Part shown: positions 1 through 9,500 of the stretch, piece by piece
Layout of the letters: the number at the start of each line of letters is the position of its first letter
Position numbering within the stretch: the stretch's first letter is position 1
NCBI GenBank assembly: GCA_016706685.1
Contig: JADJJE010000012.1
Coordinates: 62,001 to 126,000, forward strand
DNA from: Sandaracinaceae bacterium
Lineage (GTDB): Bacteria; Myxococcota_A; Polyangia; Polyangiales; Houyiibacteriaceae
DNA: 64,000 nucleotides
Reading direction: 5' to 3'
Notes under the pieces: model-generated
The model's database searches: none
Seen by the model: the letters and a program-made list of their open reading frames with translations, nothing else
Told to the model about the DNA's origin: nothing
Translations under genes and position numbers: made by a program

Positions 1-151
1 GGCCGTCCTCCGTGGTGCCCCGAACGCTGATGGACGCCGGGCAGCTCGCGTGCGCCAGCTCGGCCCAGCCCAGGCAGGTGAGCAGCAGCGCACAGGCGAG
101 CGGAACACGAAGTGGCACCCGCACAGTATGCACCGCGCCCCGCTGGAGCAT
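1..151 (-). CDS. Secreted protein, N-terminal fragment (runs off window)
   Basis: This is the first 50 codons of a minus-strand gene that leaves the window. The ATG overlaps the stop codon of the upstream phosphatase gene by one base (TGATG), so the two are probably translationally coupled. The translation shows a basic N-terminus, a hydrophobic core around residues 15-28 and an AHA-type signal peptidase I site near residue 35. The mature protein would start SCPASISVRGTTEDG. No domain is recognisable from the part seen, so only export is supported. Confidence 0.6.
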   Translation of the reverse strand, partial: MLQRGAVHTVRVPLRVPLACALLLTCLGWAELAHASCPASISVRGTTEDG

Positions 152-1122
152 CACTCTGCGCGGAGCACGATGTTCGCCACGACGGGCTGGTGATCGGACG
201 CCGCCGCGAAGCCGAGCTCTGTGCCTCTCACATCGAGGTCGTCTGTGACGTAGATGTGGTCGAGGCGCGCGGGAGGATAGAGCATCCCGCTGTTGGGCCA
301 CGTGTGCCCGAGGCCGAAGGGGCCCGCGAGCTCCCAGGCGTCGTCCATGTGGACGCGCATCCGCCGCGAGAAGGCGCTGTAGGGCGTGCTGTTGAAGTCT
401 CCCAGGGCCACCGCGGGCGTTCTGGCGTGGTCGTGCGCCCACGTCAGAGCGCGCTCGAGCGCCGCGTGGTGGCTCTCGAAGAGGCCGCGAGTGGGAGGCG
501 CCGGGTGCGCGCAGAGCAGGTCGATGCTCGCGCCTGCATGTTCCACCTGCGCCGTGATCGCGCGGGCCTCCATCATGGGTGTCTGGGCCACGTTCGTGAG
601 TGGCAGTCGGGACAACAGCGCCATACCCCACACACCCTCTCGTACATCGATGCGCTGGTAGGGGTAGTCGTCCAGCCAGCCCTCGTCGCGTAGACCCTCG
701 GCCCAGGCAGGCGACACCTCCTGCAGGCAGACGATGTCGGCGTCGTGGCGGGCGAGGCTGCGGAGGAAGTATCCCGGGTGCTGGTTCCACCCGTTCCCGT
801 TGGCGGTGATGACGCGGAGCGAGGCGCGCCCATCAGGCTGTGCTGCATCACGGAGGAACGCTTGCGGCACCACGCTGCTGAGGTGAGTGACCACCAACGC
901 AAGGGACGCGGCGGTGAGCCATACGCGGCGGCGCGCGATGCCAAGGCCTAGCGTGACGTATGCCGGGAGCCACACGAAGGGCGTGTAGGCGCCCCACACC
1001 AGCAGCAGCCAGACGCCATCGCCCACCACCGCCCGTGCGATGCCGACACCACAGAGGACCGCGATGCACACCCATGCGGCCCGTGCCGAGGGCGTGCGAC
1101 GCGCAGAGGGTAGTGCCGTCAT
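151..1122 (-). CDS. Endonuclease/exonuclease/phosphatase-family protein with N-terminal membrane segments
   Basis: The 323-residue protein has about three hydrophobic segments in the first ~85 residues and then an EEP fold (DNase I/sphingomyelinase-like). Family motifs are visible in order: ITANGNGW, CLQEV with the metal-binding Glu, ALGDFNSTP and a C-terminal ASDHQPV with the catalytic Asp-His pair. The family cleaves phosphoesters in nucleic acids, lipids or inositol phosphates; the substrate here cannot be told. The chosen ATG follows the divergent promoter gap, and the longer open frame upstream (to 1209) would run into the divergent gene. The downstream gene overlaps its stop by one base, suggesting an operon. 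Confidence 0.8.
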   Translation of the reverse strand: MTALPSARRTPSARAAWVCIAVLCGVGIARAVVGDGVWLLLVWGAYTPFVWLPAYVTLGLGIARRRVWLTAASLALVVTHLSSVVPQAFLRDAAQPDGRASLRVITANGNGWNQHPGYFLRSLARHDADIVCLQEVSPAWAEGLRDEGWLDDYPYQRIDVREGVWGMALLSRLPLTNVAQTPMMEARAITAQVEHAGASIDLLCAHPAPPTRGLFESHHAALERALTWAHDHARTPAVALGDFNSTPYSAFSRRMRVHMDDAWELAGPFGLGHTWPNSGMLYPPARLDHIYVTDDLDVRGTELGFAAASDHQPVVANIVLRAE

Positions 1123-1166
1123 GCTGGGGGCTCGTGCGGAGGGATTCGGAACGGTATCATGCGCGC

Positions 1167-1580
1167 ATGCTTCGCCTCGCTGCGCTCGCCTTCGCATCCA
1201 CTCTGGCAATCGTGGGCTTGTCCGCGCTCAGCTCCACCGCGGCCGCCCGCTGTGCCGCGGTCACGCTGCCCGAGGAGGTGCAGGACAGCCCGTTCGTGGT
1301 GGAGGCCGTACTCGAGCGGGCAGGGGGCGCGGCCAGCTTCCGCACGGTCACGGTGTGGAAGGGCGGCACCGCGGCGCCCGCGCGCTTCACGCTGAACGCG
1401 CAGCAAGGTCGCGGGCGCTGGCCGTGGGCCGACTCCGCCAACGAGGGTAAGCGCTACCTGTTGTTCCTGTCGCCCGCGTCGGGCGGCTTCACGGTGGCAC
1501 GCTGCGGTCAGAGCGGCGCGGTGTCCGACAGCGAGCGCTCCGAGCTGCGCGCGGAGGGGCTCACCCCCACACAGCGGTGA
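1167..1580 (+). CDS. Secreted NTR/TIMP-like domain protein
   Basis: The 137-residue protein has a clear signal peptide (MLRLAALAFASTLAIVGLSA, cleaved near AAARC). It then has a compact beta-rich region with paired cysteines: an N-terminal RCAAV and a C-terminal RCGQSG, with VTVWKGG and KRYLLFLS strands between them. This pattern resembles small bacterial netrin-like (TIMP-like) proteins, which are exported and of unknown function. It is divergent from the phosphatase gene across a 44-bp gap. A frame starting further upstream (960) is open but lies antisense to the phosphatase, so the signal-peptide ATG is preferred. Confidence 0.6.
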   Translation: MLRLAALAFASTLAIVGLSALSSTAAARCAAVTLPEEVQDSPFVVEAVLERAGGAASFRTVTVWKGGTAAPARFTLNAQQGRGRWPWADSANEGKRYLLFLSPASGGFTVARCGQSGAVSDSERSELRAEGLTPTQR

Positions 1581-1625
1581 AGCAGCGTGGGCCCGCGCTG
1601 CGGTAGGCTCTCGGCAGGAATCACC

Positions 1626-2600
1626 ATGAGCACCACGGACCCCGACGGCCAGCCTTCTCTCTCGACCGACTGCCCCGCGTGCCCTGGCGAGCCCGTGCTC
1701 ACGCGCATCGACGCGCATCGCGCGCTGATTGGTGAGGGGTTCGTGATTCGCAGGGCCCTGCCCACCGCCAAGCGCCGCATGGTGGGTCCGTGGTGCTTCC
1801 TGGACCACCTCGGGCCAGGCGCCTACGAAGCCGGGCATGGCCTGAGCGTGGGGCCGCACCCGCACATCGGGCTGCAGACCTTCACGTGGCTGGTGGAGGG
1901 CGAGATCTTCCACCGCGACAGCCTGGGCTACGAGCAGATCATCCGGCCCGGCCAGGTGAACCTGATGACCGCTGGGCGCGGCATCACGCACTCGGAAGAC
2001 GCCGTGACCCAAGAGGCCGGGCGCATCCACGCTGCTCAGCTGTGGATCGCGCTGCCCGACGCCGAGCGCCACCGCGAGCCCAGCTTTCGTCACTACCCCA
2101 CGCTGCCGCGCGTCGAGCGAGGGGGGTTCGTGGCCACGGTGCTGGCGGGGCAGGCGCTGGGGGAGCAAGCACCGGCAGAGGTGTTCTCGCCGCTGGTGGG
2201 GGTGGACTTCTGCGCCGAGGGACCCGCCGAGCTGAGCGTGCCCCTGGACCACGCCTTCGAGCACGCGGTCATGGTCATGAGCGGGGCAGCAGAGGTGGAG
2301 GGCGAGCGCCTCGAGCCCGGGACGCTGCTGTACCTGGGGCTCGGCCGGCGGGAGCTGGCCCTGCGTTGCGACGCGGCCGCGCGTCTCCTGCTGGTGGGGG
2401 GCGCGCCCTTTGGGGAAGAGGTGCTGATGTGGTGGAACTTCGTGGGGCGCACCCACGAGGAGATCATTACCGCCACAGAAGACTGGAACGCCGGGCGTCA
2501 CTTCCCACCGGTGCCCGCGTCGCCTTCGCCCCGCTTGCAGGCGCCCGATCTCGGCGGCCTGCGGCTGCGCGCTTCTCGCGATCATCGCGTGGTACGCTGA
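1626..2600 (+). CDS. Pirin family protein
   Basis: This 324-residue bicupin contains the pirin signature GPHPHIGLQTF followed by FHRDSLG and GRGITHSE. The four expected metal ligands are present: His78, His80, His122 and Glu124, matching the His/His/His/Glu set of characterised pirins. Family members bind Fe(II), and some have quercetin dioxygenase or redox-sensing roles; which applies here is unknown. The ATG at 1626 is chosen because the codons upstream look non-coding. It is followed 18 bp later by a kinase gene in the same direction. Confidence 0.9.
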   Translation: MSTTDPDGQPSLSTDCPACPGEPVLTRIDAHRALIGEGFVIRRALPTAKRRMVGPWCFLDHLGPGAYEAGHGLSVGPHPHIGLQTFTWLVEGEIFHRDSLGYEQIIRPGQVNLMTAGRGITHSEDAVTQEAGRIHAAQLWIALPDAERHREPSFRHYPTLPRVERGGFVATVLAGQALGEQAPAEVFSPLVGVDFCAEGPAELSVPLDHAFEHAVMVMSGAAEVEGERLEPGTLLYLGLGRRELALRCDAAARLLLVGGAPFGEEVLMWWNFVGRTHEEIITATEDWNAGRHFPPVPASPSPRLQAPDLGGLRLRASRDHRVVR

Positions 2601-2618
2601 GGCCTCGCGAGCGCCCGC

Positions 2619-3509
2619 ATGTCCGATTCCCCCGCAACCACCCCCCACGGCGAAGTGATCGACGGCGCGTACCGCGTGGACGCCGCGCTCGGCGCCGGGG
2701 GCGAGGGCGCGGTGCTGCGCGCCACACGGCTGGCGGACGGTCAGGTGGTGGCCCTCAAGCGGCTGCACCTCCACCGGCGCGCGGACGCCGAGGCGCGCAC
2801 CCGCTTCGAGCGCGAGGCGCGGGCGCTGAACGGCCTCGAGCACCCCAACATCATCCGCATGCTGGACTTCGGCTTCGACGATCAGGGGCCCTACCTGGTC
2901 ACGGAGCTGCTGTCCGGGCGCACCCTGGACGCGCTGCTGCGCGAGGGGCCGCTGCCGCCCGAGGTGGCGCTCGAGCTGGGCATCCAGATCGCGGCGGGGC
3001 TCGGCCACGCACACGCGGAGGGCGTGGTGCACCGCGACATCAAGCCCGAGAACGTGTTCATCGAAGACGTCCCGGGCCGCGGGCTGTGCGCCAAGCTGCT
3101 GGACTTCGGGCTGGCGCGCTTCTTCGACAGCGAGCGCTGGGCCGACGCGGAGTCGCTCACGCGGGAGGGCGCGGTGCTGGGCACACCCCTCTACATGCCG
3201 GCCGAGCAGAGCCTCGGGCAGCGCGCAGACACGCGCTCCGACGTGTACGCCGTGGGCATCGTCCTCTTCGAGATGCTGGCGGGCGCGCCGCCCTTCGACG
3301 CGGAAGACCGCCTGTCGCTGGTGCGCGCGCACGCGATGTCGCCGCTGCCGCGGTTGGCCGTGGCGCGCGCCGCCCTCACCGTGCTGCCCGAGGTGGATGC
3401 CGTCCTCGCGCGTACCCTCGCCAAGAGCGCAGACGAGCGCTTCCAAGATGGTGGCCAGCTGCACGCCGCCTTGTCTGCGCTGCCGCGTCCTGCCACGCGC
3501 CTCGCCTGA
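2619..3509 (+). CDS. Eukaryote-like serine/threonine protein kinase, soluble
   Basis: This 296-residue protein is essentially a bare Hanks-type kinase domain. It shows a glycine loop GAGGEGAV (25-32), catalytic Lys47, HRDIKPEN with Asp140, DFG at 162-164, and GTPLYMPAEQ in the activation segment where MSPEQ is more usual. No transmembrane or sensor domain follows, so it is probably cytoplasmic. It lies 24 bp upstream of a second, membrane-anchored kinase, and the pair is likely co-transcribed. Such kinases are abundant in myxobacteria and phosphorylate Ser/Thr on partner proteins; the target is not evident. Confidence 0.93.
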   Translation: MSDSPATTPHGEVIDGAYRVDAALGAGGEGAVLRATRLADGQVVALKRLHLHRRADAEARTRFEREARALNGLEHPNIIRMLDFGFDDQGPYLVTELLSGRTLDALLREGPLPPEVALELGIQIAAGLGHAHAEGVVHRDIKPENVFIEDVPGRGLCAKLLDFGLARFFDSERWADAESLTREGAVLGTPLYMPAEQSLGQRADTRSDVYAVGIVLFEMLAGAPPFDAEDRLSLVRAHAMSPLPRLAVARAALTVLPEVDAVLARTLAKSADERFQDGGQLHAALSALPRPATRLA

Positions 3510-3533
3510 GTACTCGAGAGTCCACTGGCCATC

Positions 3534-5222
3534 ATGAGCGTGACCGACCCCAGCCTGCTCGACACCGTCCACGACGACACGCTCGGTCGCCTGATCGACA
3601 AGCGCTATCGCGTGGAGAGCATCCTGGGGCAGGGCGGTCTCGGGCGAGTCTACGCGGCCACCGACGAGCGCCTGGACCGGCGGGTGGCCATCAAGGTGTT
3701 GCTGGCCGAGCACGCGGAGACTCCGTCGCTGCGCGCGCGCTTCGAGCGTGAAGCCAAGGCGCTCTCGGCGCTCTCTCATCCCAACATCGTGACCATCACG
3801 GACTTCGGCCTCGACGGCGAGCGCGCGTTCGTGGTCATGGAGCACTTGCCGGGCCAAGACCTCGCCGCGCTGCTCACGGAGGGGCGCCCTGGGCTCGGGC
3901 GTGCGCTCGGCATCCTGCGCGGCGTGCTGTCCGCGCTGGCCTACGCGCACGGCCTGCACATCGTCCACCGTGACCTCAAGCCGTCGAACGTCATCGTGCG
4001 CACGCTCCCAGATGGCAACGACCACGTGGCCGTGTTGGATTTCGGGCTGGCCAAGTTCCTGGACGCCGAAGAGAGCTCGGCGGCCATCACGCGCCAGGGC
4101 GCCATGGTGGGGACGCCCGCGTACATGTCACCCGAGCAGGCCTGCGGCGTGCCGGCAGATGCCCGCAGCGACGTGTTCAGCGCGGGGCTGCTGCTCTACG
4201 AGCTGTTGGTGGGGAAGGGCCCGTTCGCCGAGTGCACCGGCCCCGAGCTGCTGCGCCGGCGCTTGGTGGAGTCACCTCCGCCGCTGGCCGACGCGGCCCC
4301 CCACTTGGGCCCCCAGCCCGAGCTCCAGGCCATTCTGGACCGCGCGCTGTCTCCCGATGTGGGCGGCCGCTACGCCGACGCGCGCGAGATGTTGCAGGCG
4401 CTCGACGCGTTGCCCCTGGAGCTCTTGCACTCCGGGTGCACGCCGCTGCCGGGTGGGACCGCCGCTCATCGCCCTGGCACGGGAAGCCACGCGGCCCCTG
4501 CGGCTGCCGCAGCACCAGCGAAGGCTCCGCCCGTGTTTCGTGAGTCGCTCGAGGCGCCGGGGGCGTCCACGATGCACCCAGAGGAACCACGCGCTGCCCC
4601 GGGAGCGGCCTCCTCACGTGGCCGCTTCGCGCTCGGGTTGGTGGTGGTGGCGCTCGGGCTCGCGGCCGCTGTCGCGTTCGTGGTCACCCGCACCCCGGAG
4701 GAAGACACGCCGGTCACGGCCCCCGCCACCGCGCCTCGCTTCGTGGAGAGCACCACCCCGCCTCCAGCGCCGGCTCCCGTGGTGCGCCCGCCGGCCCGGA
4801 ACCCGTGGCGCAACGCGCGGGGGCTCGACGAGCTGGTGAGCAGCACACGTGAGCGGCTCGAGAGCGGGGGGGCGCCGTCGCGCAGGACTCTCCGACGCCT
4901 CGCGGCCTACGCCAACAACCACCCGAACGATCCGCTGCCGCGCCTGCTGTTGGGTCGCGGGTTCGAGAAGGTGGGATGGCTGCAGGATGCGCTCCCGGAG
5001 GTGGAGCGGGCCTTGGTCATGGACCCGTCCGTGCGGGGTGATCCTGCCCTGCTGCCCATGCTCATCCGCATGATGGACTCCGCCAGCTACCACGCCGGTG
5101 CGGCGGCGCTCATTCGGACACACTACGGCGAAGAAGCCCGCCCTGCGCTGCGCGCGGCCATCGCGTCGGGCGCCCGGCCCGCATCCACGGACCGACTGCG
5201 CGCGCTCGAAGCCAACCTCTAG
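3534..5222 (+). CDS. Transmembrane serine/threonine protein kinase with C-terminal helical repeat region
   Basis: The 562-residue protein has a complete kinase domain in residues ~25-290: loop GQGGLGRV, Lys54, HRDLKPSN (145-152) and DFG (169-171). An Ala/Pro-rich linker follows, then a single membrane span at about 361-385 (FALGLVVVALGLAAAVAFVV), then an extracytoplasmic Pro-rich stretch. The last ~130 residues resemble helical TPR-like repeats (NDPLPRLLLGRGFEKVGWLQDALPEVERAL, quoted in part). Such an arrangement fits a surface-sensing or scaffold kinase. It follows the soluble kinase gene by 24 bp. Confidence 0.92.
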   Translation: MSVTDPSLLDTVHDDTLGRLIDKRYRVESILGQGGLGRVYAATDERLDRRVAIKVLLAEHAETPSLRARFEREAKALSALSHPNIVTITDFGLDGERAFVVMEHLPGQDLAALLTEGRPGLGRALGILRGVLSALAYAHGLHIVHRDLKPSNVIVRTLPDGNDHVAVLDFGLAKFLDAEESSAAITRQGAMVGTPAYMSPEQACGVPADARSDVFSAGLLLYELLVGKGPFAECTGPELLRRRLVESPPPLADAAPHLGPQPELQAILDRALSPDVGGRYADAREMLQALDALPLELLHSGCTPLPGGTAAHRPGTGSHAAPAAAAAPAKAPPVFRESLEAPGASTMHPEEPRAAPGAASSRGRFALGLVVVALGLAAAVAFVVTRTPEEDTPVTAPATAPRFVESTTPPPAPAPVVRPPARNPWRNARGLDELVSSTRERLESGGAPSRRTLRRLAAYANNHPNDPLPRLLLGRGFEKVGWLQDALPEVERALVMDPSVRGDPALLPMLIRMMDSASYHAGAAALIRTHYGEEARPALRAAIASGARPASTDRLRALEANL

Positions 5223-5247
5223 CCTCTTCCCGTTTCTCGGCGCGACC

Positions 5248-6480
5248 ATGCCCATGCCCTTACGCTTCCCTTCGTTTCCATCATCGTTCGGCCATGTCCC
5301 GCGCACCGCTGCGGGGGTGGTGTTCACCCTCGGGTCGCTGCTCGGCTGCGGCAACGCCGAGCCGTTGTGCACCGCCGCGGACGTGACGCTCTCGCTGCCT
5401 GCCGCCGATGCACTCTATTGGTGGGCCGGTGACACCACTCCCTCGCGCACCTATGCGGTCACGCGCACGGGGGACAGCGTGTGTCGCCTCGAGGCCAGCA
5501 GCGACACGCCCGGGGTCAGCGCGCACTACGACGCCACCGCGGGCGAGCTGCACGTGGACTTCTCGGAGACGCAGACCCCCGCTGGACGCCACGCCGTGGA
5601 GCTCACGCTCGCCGGGGAGGACGTCAGCGCGTCACTCACGTTGGACCTGCGCTACCTGCCCACGCCGCCCGACGACGCCACTCGGCACGTGCTGGTGTTG
5701 GGCGTGGACGGACTGCGCCCCGACGCCATCGAGCCCGCCGACGCGCCCGTCATGGACATGTTGTTCGCGCATGGCGCCGGAACGCTCGAGGCGACGACAC
5801 AGCTCACGGGCGACACGGTCTCGGGGCCGGGCTGGGCCTCCATCCTCACGGGCGTGGAGGTGGAGCGTCACGGCGTCACCTCCAACGAGACGGCGGTGAT
5901 GGAGGCCATCGATCGCAGCGTGCCCACGCTGCTCGGAGCCGCCTTCGACGAGGGCCTCGCCACGGGGCTCATCGTGCACTGGCTGCAGCTCCCGCTGCTG
6001 GTGGAGGACGGGCCCGCGCAGGGCTTCCGCTTGGGCGACGACGCCATCGTGGCGAGCACCGCGGTGCGCTTCCTGGGTGCACCGCGCGACCTGCTCTTCC
6101 TGCACTTCGACGACTGCGATCACGCCGGCCACGCCACGGGCTACGGGCCAGAGAACCCGGACTACATCGCGGCTGTGGAGGGTGTGGACCGCCACTTCGC
6201 CACGGTCATCGATGGGGTGCTGGCGCGCGAGACCTACGCAAGCGAGGCGTGGCTCTTCGTGCTGGTCACCGACCATGGCGGCGAGGGAACGGCGCACGGC
6301 GCGCGCAACGCCATCAACCAGACCATCCCGCTGCTGTTCGTGCGTCCGGGGATGACGCCAGCCACGCTCGCAGGGGCCAGCCACATGGACGTGGCCCCCA
6401 CGGTGCTGCGCTACCTCGGCGTGGACACGGGCGCGAGCTACGACGGCCAAGTGGTGGACGAAGCGCTGCCTGCGCTCTAG
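5248..6480 (+). CDS. Type I phosphodiesterase / alkaline-phosphatase-fold lipoprotein
   Basis: The 410-residue product starts with a lipoprotein signal peptide ending in SLLGCGN. A beta-rich N-terminal region comes next, then an alkaline-phosphatase-superfamily domain beginning VLVLGVDGLRPDA, where the Asp binds metal. The nucleophile region GPGWASILTGV and the metal-binding VTDHGGEGTAHG follow. This resembles nucleotide pyrophosphatase/phosphodiesterases that hydrolyse phosphoesters outside the cytoplasm. The ATG at 5248 is chosen because it begins the signal peptide; upstream codons overlap the kinase gene. The stop is followed after three bases by the left copy of a 39-bp direct repeat. 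Confidence 0.85.
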   Translation: MPMPLRFPSFPSSFGHVPRTAAGVVFTLGSLLGCGNAEPLCTAADVTLSLPAADALYWWAGDTTPSRTYAVTRTGDSVCRLEASSDTPGVSAHYDATAGELHVDFSETQTPAGRHAVELTLAGEDVSASLTLDLRYLPTPPDDATRHVLVLGVDGLRPDAIEPADAPVMDMLFAHGAGTLEATTQLTGDTVSGPGWASILTGVEVERHGVTSNETAVMEAIDRSVPTLLGAAFDEGLATGLIVHWLQLPLLVEDGPAQGFRLGDDAIVASTAVRFLGAPRDLLFLHFDDCDHAGHATGYGPENPDYIAAVEGVDRHFATVIDGVLARETYASEAWLFVLVTDHGGEGTAHGARNAINQTIPLLFVRPGMTPATLAGASHMDVAPTVLRYLGVDTGASYDGQVVDEALPAL

Positions 6481-6483
6481 CGT

Positions 6484-6522
6484 CTCCGTGACGTCGGTGT
6501 GCGCCTCCACTCGCGCTACATC
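6484..6522 (+). repeat. 39-bp direct repeat, left copy
   Basis: This copy is identical over 39 bases to 10749-10787, which are codons 4-16 of the hydrolase gene that starts at 10740. Together the two copies bracket the large minus-strand lipoprotein gene. It sits three bases after the phosphodiesterase stop and has no start codon or gene of its own. Confidence 0.9.
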
Positions 6523-6552
6523 CACAAACGAGGCGGTGGACTGCGGCTCAGC

Positions 6553-9500
6553 TCACGGCTCGGCCAGGTTCATCACGAATGCGTCCCCGCCGCCTGCGCT
6601 CGATTGCCCCGGAAGGGTCCCGCCCGTATGCCCCGCGACCAGCACGCTGCCGTCGCTGCCCACGCTCACCGAATAGGCGATGTCGGTGCTAGCGCTCCCA
6701 AACTGGCGCGTCCAGAGCTCGGTGCCCGCCGCATCGTACGTCCGCACAAACGCGTCGATGCCGCCCGCGCTCGATTGCCCCGGAAGGGTCCCGCCCGTGT
6801 ACCCCGCGACCAGCACGCTGCCGTCGCTGCCCACGCTCACCGACTGAGGGTAGTCGTTGCTCGCGGTCCCAAACTGGCGCGTCCAGAGCTCGTCGCCCGC
6901 CGCATCGTACTTCCGCACAAACGCGTCGCTGCTGCCTGCGCTCGATTGCCCCGGAAAGGTGCCGTCCGTGCGCCCCACGACCAGCACGCTGCCGTCGCTG
7001 GCCACGCTCACCGACCGGGCGTCGTCGGTGCTCGCGCTCCCAAACTGGCGTGTCCAAAGCTCGGTGCCCGCCGCATCGTACTTCCGCACAAATGCGTCAT
7101 AGCTGCCTGCGTTCGATTGCCCCGAAAAGGTGCCGAACGTGTGCCCCGCGACCAGCACGCTGCCATCGCTGCCCACGCTCACCGAGTAGCCGTAGTCGGT
7201 GCTCGCGGTTCCAAACTGGCGCGTCCAGAGCTCGGTGCCCGCCGCATCGTACTTCCGCACAAACGCGTCCAGGTTGCCTGCGCTCGATTGCCCCGAAAAG
7301 GTGCCTGGCGTGTACCCCGCGACCAACACGCTGCCGTCGCTGCCCACGCTCACCGACCGGGCCTCGTCGTTGCTCGCGGTTCCAAACTGGCGCGTCCAGA
7401 GCTGGGTGCCCGCCGCATCGTACTTCCGCACAAACGCGTCGTAGTTGCCTGCGCTTGCTTGCCCCGAAAAGGTGCCGCCCGTGGACCCCGCGACCAGCAC
7501 GCTGCCGTCGCTGCCCACGCTCACCGAATAGGCGTAGTCGGTGCTCGCGGTTCCAAACTGGCGGGTCCAGAGCTGGGTGCCCGCCGCATCGTACTTCCGC
7601 ACAAACGCGTCTCCGCCGCCTGCGCTCGATTGCCCCGAAAAGGTGCCGAACGTGGACCCCGCGACCAGCACGCTGCCGTCGCTGCCCACGCTCACCGACC
7701 GGGCCTCCTCGGAGCTCGCGGTTCCAAACTGGCGCGTCCACTCCTCCGGCACACACGTCCGGTCCATCATCGACGAGCCAGCATCACCTTCCACGTACCC
7801 GGTGCCACACACCTGCCACGGCGTGCAGGCGGTCTGGTTGGGATCGGTGGAGTACTCCCCCGCTGGGCACATCGTGCAGGCCCGGTTGACGGCAGCGCTG
7901 CCGACGGTGCTCACGTATGTGCCTGCCGCGCACACGGTCCATGGGGTGCAGCTCGGTGCGTTCATCGCCGTGCTGTAGGTTTCCTCCGTGCAGGCCGTGC
8001 AGGTGCGGTTGGTGGTGGCGTTGCCGTCGCTCACCACGGACTGCCCCGCCACACAGTTCGTGCGCGCCCCGCACGCCGTCGCTGGGCTTCCGTCATCGTC
8101 CCACGTGGTGCCACCGCAGGTCACCGCGGCGGTGGTGCCGCCCGCGCAGTACTCGCCTGGGCTGCATGCATCGCACACCGGTGCTGCCATGCTGGTCCCT
8201 GCCGCGCTCTGCTCCGTGCCGGCAGCGCACATGCCGTGTGGCAGGCACATCGTCTGGTTCGGGTCCGCGGAGTACTCGCCCATGGCGCAGGGCGTGCACG
8301 CCCGGTTGACCGAGGCGCTGCCGACGGTGCTCACGTAAGTGCCCGCTGCGCACACGGTCCATGGGGTGCAGCTCGGCGCATTGGTCGCGGTGCTGTAGGT
8401 CTCCCCCGTGCAGGCTGCGCAGGTGCGGTCGGTGGTCGCGTTGCCGTCGCTCAGCACGGACTGCCCCGCGCCACAGTCCGTGCGCGTGGCGCACGCCGTG
8501 GCGGGGCTCGCGTCGTGGTCCCAGGTGTTGCCGCCGCAGGCGACGGCCGCGGTGGTGTGGCCCGCGCAGTACTCACCCGGGCTGCATGCATCGCACACGG
8601 GCGGCGCGATGCTGGTGCCGGCCGTGGTCTGCACGGTGCCGGCGGGGCACATGCCGTGGGCGAGGCACATGGAGAGGTTGGGCATGGCGGTGTAGGTCCC
8701 CGTCGCGCAGTCCATGCAGACTTGGTCCACCGTGTCGGACGGGGTGTTGCTCACGTAGCGGCCGGCCGCGCAGGTCTGCCACGGGGTGCAGCTCGGCGCG
8801 TTGTTCGTGATGCTGAAGCTGCCGGTACTGCAGCCGGTGCACACCCGGTTTGCGCTCGGGCTGCCCTCGGTGGCTTCGTACTGCCCGGGCACGCAGGTCT
8901 GCCATGCGGTGCAGTTGGGAGCGTTGTCCATGGTGCTGAAGCTGCCGTCGGCACACGCGCTGCACACGCGGTCCGCCGTGGCGCTTCCCACCATGCCAAT
9001 GGACTGGCCCGCCACGCAGGTGGTCCACGCGTTGCAGCTGGGCGCGTTCTCGGTGCTGCTGTAGAGGCCCAGCGCGCACGCGGTGCACGTGCGGTCGGTG
9101 GTGGCGTCGCCCTCGGTCGCCACGTAGCTGCCGGTCGCGCAGGTGGTGCGCGCGGCGCAGTCCGTTGCCGGGTCGCTGTCGTCGTCCCACGTGCCGTCTC
9201 CGTCATCGCATGCGACGGCCGCCGCCGTCCCGCCCGCGCAGTACTCGCCGGGGTCGCAGTCCGCGCACACCGGGGGCGCCATCATGGTGGCGGGGGCTGT
9301 CTGCACCGTGCCCGGCGCGCACGAGCCCACGGGCACGCACGTGGTCTGGTTGGGTCCCGACGTGTACGTGCCGTTGGCGCACGTGCCGCACGCGCGGTCG
9401 TTGACGGTGCTGCCGGGCACGGTGACGTACTCACCGGCCACGCATGTGCTGTAGGCCGTGCAGGCGGTCGCGTTCAGGGTGTCGCTGTAGGTGCCGCTCG

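Noticed and set aside
1119..4025. Very long open frame on the minus strand across the pirin and kinase genes
   Set aside because: It is antisense to two clear genes with catalytic motifs. Its translation is Arg/Gly/His-rich with no domains, as expected from GC-rich codon bias.
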